Positions 5,347 to 7,296 of a stretch of 7,296 bases of DNA are shown piece by piece. The notes below the pieces were generated by a model that was not told the DNA's origin, did no database searches, and saw only the letters and a program-made list of their open reading frames with translations. The position numbers were made by a program, and so were the translations under genes. How positions within the stretch are numbered: position 1 is the stretch's first letter; each line of letters starts with the position of its first letter. Source of the DNA: Planctomycetota bacterium (GTDB taxonomy: Bacteria > Planctomycetota > PUPC01 > JABMSA01 > JAUWKK01); the NCBI GenBank assembly GCA_030614245.1, contig JAUWKK010000138.1, positions 1 through 7,296 of the forward strand, read 5' to 3'.

Positions 5347-6930
5347 TCACCGGCCGCTCCGCTCATCCACGTTCCTGGCGAAACGCAAGAGCCTGTGGAT
5401 CGGCAGCGCGGCGATAAGCAGCAGGGTCCAGTTCCGGAGGCAATCCATGTCAATCAATGCCATTACGCCCAGAAACACACCCGAAATGACCAGCGCAACA
5501 AGTGACAGCGCCAGGAATGGGTGCGCATTTGATACCAGCATCGGGAGCAGATACACGCAGCCAAGGCCCGCAGCTCCCGCCAATACGCCGGATATGAGCA
5601 CAGACTTTATCGCCTTGAGCATTACGCCCATCCCGTAGCCGCCGCAGCGCCTGAGCCGCCATGCAAATACCGGAAACTGCACGAACTGCGCCGCAGTGAA
5701 ACCGGTCACGGCGCCCGTGTAAGCCGACACGTCACCGCCGAGGTCGCGCCCAACAACTGCACCCACCCACACGAAGAGAACGCCGCTCACAACAGAGACA
5801 GCCTCGAAGACGAGTTGATACGATGGATACCGCAACGTCAGGAACGCCGCTTTCTGAAGAGCTATGAACGTCCTGATGAACCCCGATATGCACAGCAATT
5901 GCAGCAGCGGGATCATCGGCTCCCATTTGTGGCTGAATACGAGTGGTACGAGGAACTTCGCCCCCACCGCCGAGATCAGAAAGAAAGGCGTCGCCATCAG
6001 GAGAAAGCCCTTCGCCACGGTGAGATACTTGCAGGCGGCATCCTGTTTGGTCGTATCAAGCCGGCTGATGGCTGAATAGGCCACGCCAACTGATCTGGGC
6101 GCCAGCGTACCCGAGACGAGCACCGTCCAGCGCTCTGCCATCGAGAAGTATCCAAGCCCTATCTCGCTTACGATTCCGCCGGCAGCAAGGTAGTGAAGCC
6201 TCCGTGATGCGGCGCTGACGGTGTTTGTTACCAAAACAGCCCGACCGAAGACCAAGTGCTTCCTGACCTCCTGCCAGTGGAAGCCAATGGCAGGAATACC
6301 GCTGGAGAATGGGCCGCAGACCAGGAAATTCACCACCGAGCCCGTCAGGAGCCCGATGGCCAGGCTCCATGCACCCATGCCGCACTTCGCGCAGGCAATC
6401 GTCGCGACGGTCGCGGTCAAGGCCATCAGTACATCTGCCCAGAAGAGCACATGATATCTCAAGTTTCGGCTGTGGCGCGTGCGCAGAAAGCCTATTGCCG
6501 TGTCGAAGATGAGCGTCAGCGAACAGAAGGCCAGAAGGTCGAGCGAAGGACGCGACGTGCCCAGAGCGGCCAAAACGCCCCAGATCCCGACAAAAATCCC
6601 GCAAAACGCCATGCCCGCGCCGGCAGTCAACCAGAACAGCGACGATTCGGCGGGCCGCGACAAGCTGCGAGCACGTATCATACTCGGCCACACGCCCAGC
6701 GAGCACACGGGCAGGGCTATGACTACAAAGACACTCACCCACACCATCCGTCCGTAGTCGGCTGGGTCCAGAAGCCTTGCCAGGATCGGTATCCGCACGA
6801 CCATCATCAACGTGACTATCGCCGCACCTGCGCCCACCCACCCCACACCACGAACCGCGCGAACCCTGAGTTCATCTACTTGCTCAGGTGATGACGCGGT
6901 ATCCACGTCCCCATTATCGTCACTTGACAC
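5347..6930 (-). CDS. Polysaccharide / lipid-linked oligosaccharide flippase (WzxC/TuaB-like, MOP superfamily)
   Basis: This is a predicted inner-membrane exporter that flips undecaprenyl-linked or similar glycan units to the periplasmic face. The 527-residue product (from GTG 6930) has a short hydrophilic N-terminus and then many hydrophobic segments, about 12-14 in all (for example 29-47, 62-82, 98-122, 131-149, 160-180, 186-205). The opening RAVRGVGWVGAGAAIVTL, then ARLLDPADYG (51-60), SLGVWPSMI (77-85) and GFLRTRHSRNLRYHV (147-161), is the pattern of the polysaccharide-synthesis/WzxC group. GLGYFSMAERW (258-268) is another typical segment. The start is uncertain: GTG 6930 is preceded by GAGGG (6937-6941) at six bases, whereas the furthest TTG at 6975 has no Shine-Dalgarno. 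No glycosyltransferase or polymerase is in the window, so the substrate cannot be told. It is probably co-transcribed with murI. Confidence 0.88.
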   Translation of the reverse strand: MSSDDNGDVDTASSPEQVDELRVRAVRGVGWVGAGAAIVTLMMVVRIPILARLLDPADYGRMVWVSVFVVIALPVCSLGVWPSMIRARSLSRPAESSLFWLTAGAGMAFCGIFVGIWGVLAALGTSRPSLDLLAFCSLTLIFDTAIGFLRTRHSRNLRYHVLFWADVLMALTATVATIACAKCGMGAWSLAIGLLTGSVVNFLVCGPFSSGIPAIGFHWQEVRKHLVFGRAVLVTNTVSAASRRLHYLAAGGIVSEIGLGYFSMAERWTVLVSGTLAPRSVGVAYSAISRLDTTKQDAACKYLTVAKGFLLMATPFFLISAVGAKFLVPLVFSHKWEPMIPLLQLLCISGFIRTFIALQKAAFLTLRYPSYQLVFEAVSVVSGVLFVWVGAVVGRDLGGDVSAYTGAVTGFTAAQFVQFPVFAWRLRRCGGYGMGVMLKAIKSVLISGVLAGAAGLGCVYLLPMLVSNAHPFLALSLVALVISGVFLGVMALIDMDCLRNWTLLLIAALPIHRLLRFARNVDERSGR

Positions 6931-6936
6931 GGATGA

Positions 6937-6941
6937 CCCTC
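6937..6941 (-). promoter_or_regulatory. Ribosome binding site supporting the GTG start of the flippase
   Basis: GAGGG on the minus strand is six bases from the GTG at 6930. The upstream TTG candidate at 6975 is preceded by CTCCTATGC, which is not ribosome-binding-like. Confidence 0.5.
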
Positions 6942-7016
6942 GGGACCGGCGTGTTTCCCGTCGATTCGCCGCCAAGCATAGGAGAATTCACGCGCATCTT
7001 CAAGGGGTTGCGACCG

Positions 7017-7044
7017 GTAGGGGCGGTTCGCGAACCGCCCCTAC
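7017..7044. repeat. Perfect 28-bp palindrome (dispersed repeat type)
   Basis: Two 14-base arms, GTAGGGGCGGTTCG and its exact complement, abut with no loop at 7030/7031. It sits between the end of the partial gene at right (stop 7100) and the flippase start. There is no T-run on either side, so it is not a classical terminator, though the hairpin could slow transcription or protect a 3' end. From memory, closely similar GGGGCGGTTCGCGAACCGCCCC palindromes are scattered through many environmental bacterial genomes; copies elsewhere in this genome cannot be checked here. Confidence 0.75.
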
Positions 7045-7099
7045 ACCCGGCAAGCCGTCGCGGCGGTGCGTCTCATGCGGAGGCCGACAGCAAGCCCGG

Positions 7100-7296
7100 T
7101 CAATCGCCCAGCGGCCGGCAGAGCCGGTCGAGTATCGGAGCGTTCACATCGTGCCCGCCCCGGCGCAGATAAGTACCATCAAACAATACCGCCCGGCCCT
7201 TCGGCCTCTTCTCAAAGACGGCGATGCGTGCATCGGTGGTCCACTCTTCATATTCGAGCGGCGGCCGGCTGGGTTCCCCGGCGGGATTCAGCAGAA
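7100..7296 (-). CDS. C-terminal part of an unrecognised protein (start beyond window)
   Basis: The minus-strand frame is open from the right edge to a TGA at 7100-7102, giving the last 64 residues. The other two minus frames stop early. The composition is protein-like (EYEEWTTDARIAVFEKRPKG, RAVLFDGTYLRRGGHDVNAP, ILDRLCRPLGD) and third codon positions are mostly GC. The phrase EK-x-x-KG-x-AVLF-DG-x-Y faintly resembles the 'NVLFxDGHV' end of planctomycete prepilin-like proteins, but it is too short to assign. It runs in the same direction as the flippase, about 170 bp upstream of it, with the palindrome between them. Confidence is for coding; the function is unknown. Confidence 0.75.
   Translation of the reverse strand, partial: LLNPAGEPSRPPLEYEEWTTDARIAVFEKRPKGRAVLFDGTYLRRGGHDVNAPILDRLCRPLGD

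Noticed and set aside
6256..6891. Plus-strand open frame of 211 codons opposite the flippase
   Set aside because: It is an antisense shadow in GC-rich DNA; low-complexity Arg/Gln/His content and no recognisable domain.
1..7296. CRISPR array, insertion sequence or prophage
   Set aside because: There are no regularly spaced identical non-coding repeats, no transposase or integrase frame, and no phage structural gene in any frame.

Overview
The window is GC-rich bacterial DNA. Every convincing gene lies on the minus strand, so transcription runs from right to left. Outer-membrane lipid transport genes (MlaE/MlaF type), a lipoprotein signal, a glutamate racemase and a polysaccharide flippase point to a Gram-negative-type envelope. 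The long aromatic-Pro repeat lipoprotein, frequent GTG/TTG starts and dispersed palindromes would fit a Planctomycetota-like or related environmental lineage. That lineage is an inference from style, because no taxonomic marker gene is present.

From right to left: (1) 7100-7296 is the C-terminal end of an unrecognised protein whose start lies outside the window. It is followed by a perfect 28-bp palindrome (7017-7044). (2) 5347-6930 is a multi-spanning polysaccharide flippase of the WzxC/TuaB type. About 110 bp later comes murI, glutamate racemase (4377-5237), whose best start is TTG with a clear Shine-Dalgarno. (3) A gap of about 500 bp (3878-4376) holds a small cysteine-containing ORF of doubtful status and a good sigma70-like promoter (3940-3968). 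(4) That promoter faces a compact four-gene set: a 479-residue lipoprotein built of about 22 tandem 19-residue units carrying a W/F-P-aromatic motif, then mlaE permease, mlaF ATPase and an Rrf2-family regulator with three candidate Fe-S cysteines. (5) The left 330 bp has no gene. It contains a dispersed-repeat-like segment (160-230) and a run of closely packed hairpins (11-133).

The genes share a cell-envelope theme: D-glutamate for peptidoglycan, export of a polysaccharide or lipid-linked glycan, and phospholipid transport between membranes. The most unusual point is the mla set. MlaE and MlaF are textbook, but no MCE-domain protein (MlaD) is encoded beside them. A WPF-repeat lipoprotein with no family I recognise is translationally close to the permease instead, and the set ends in a possible redox-sensing regulator. 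The other notable point is that MurI carries His where the family normally has an active-site-region Asp, although both catalytic cysteines are intact.
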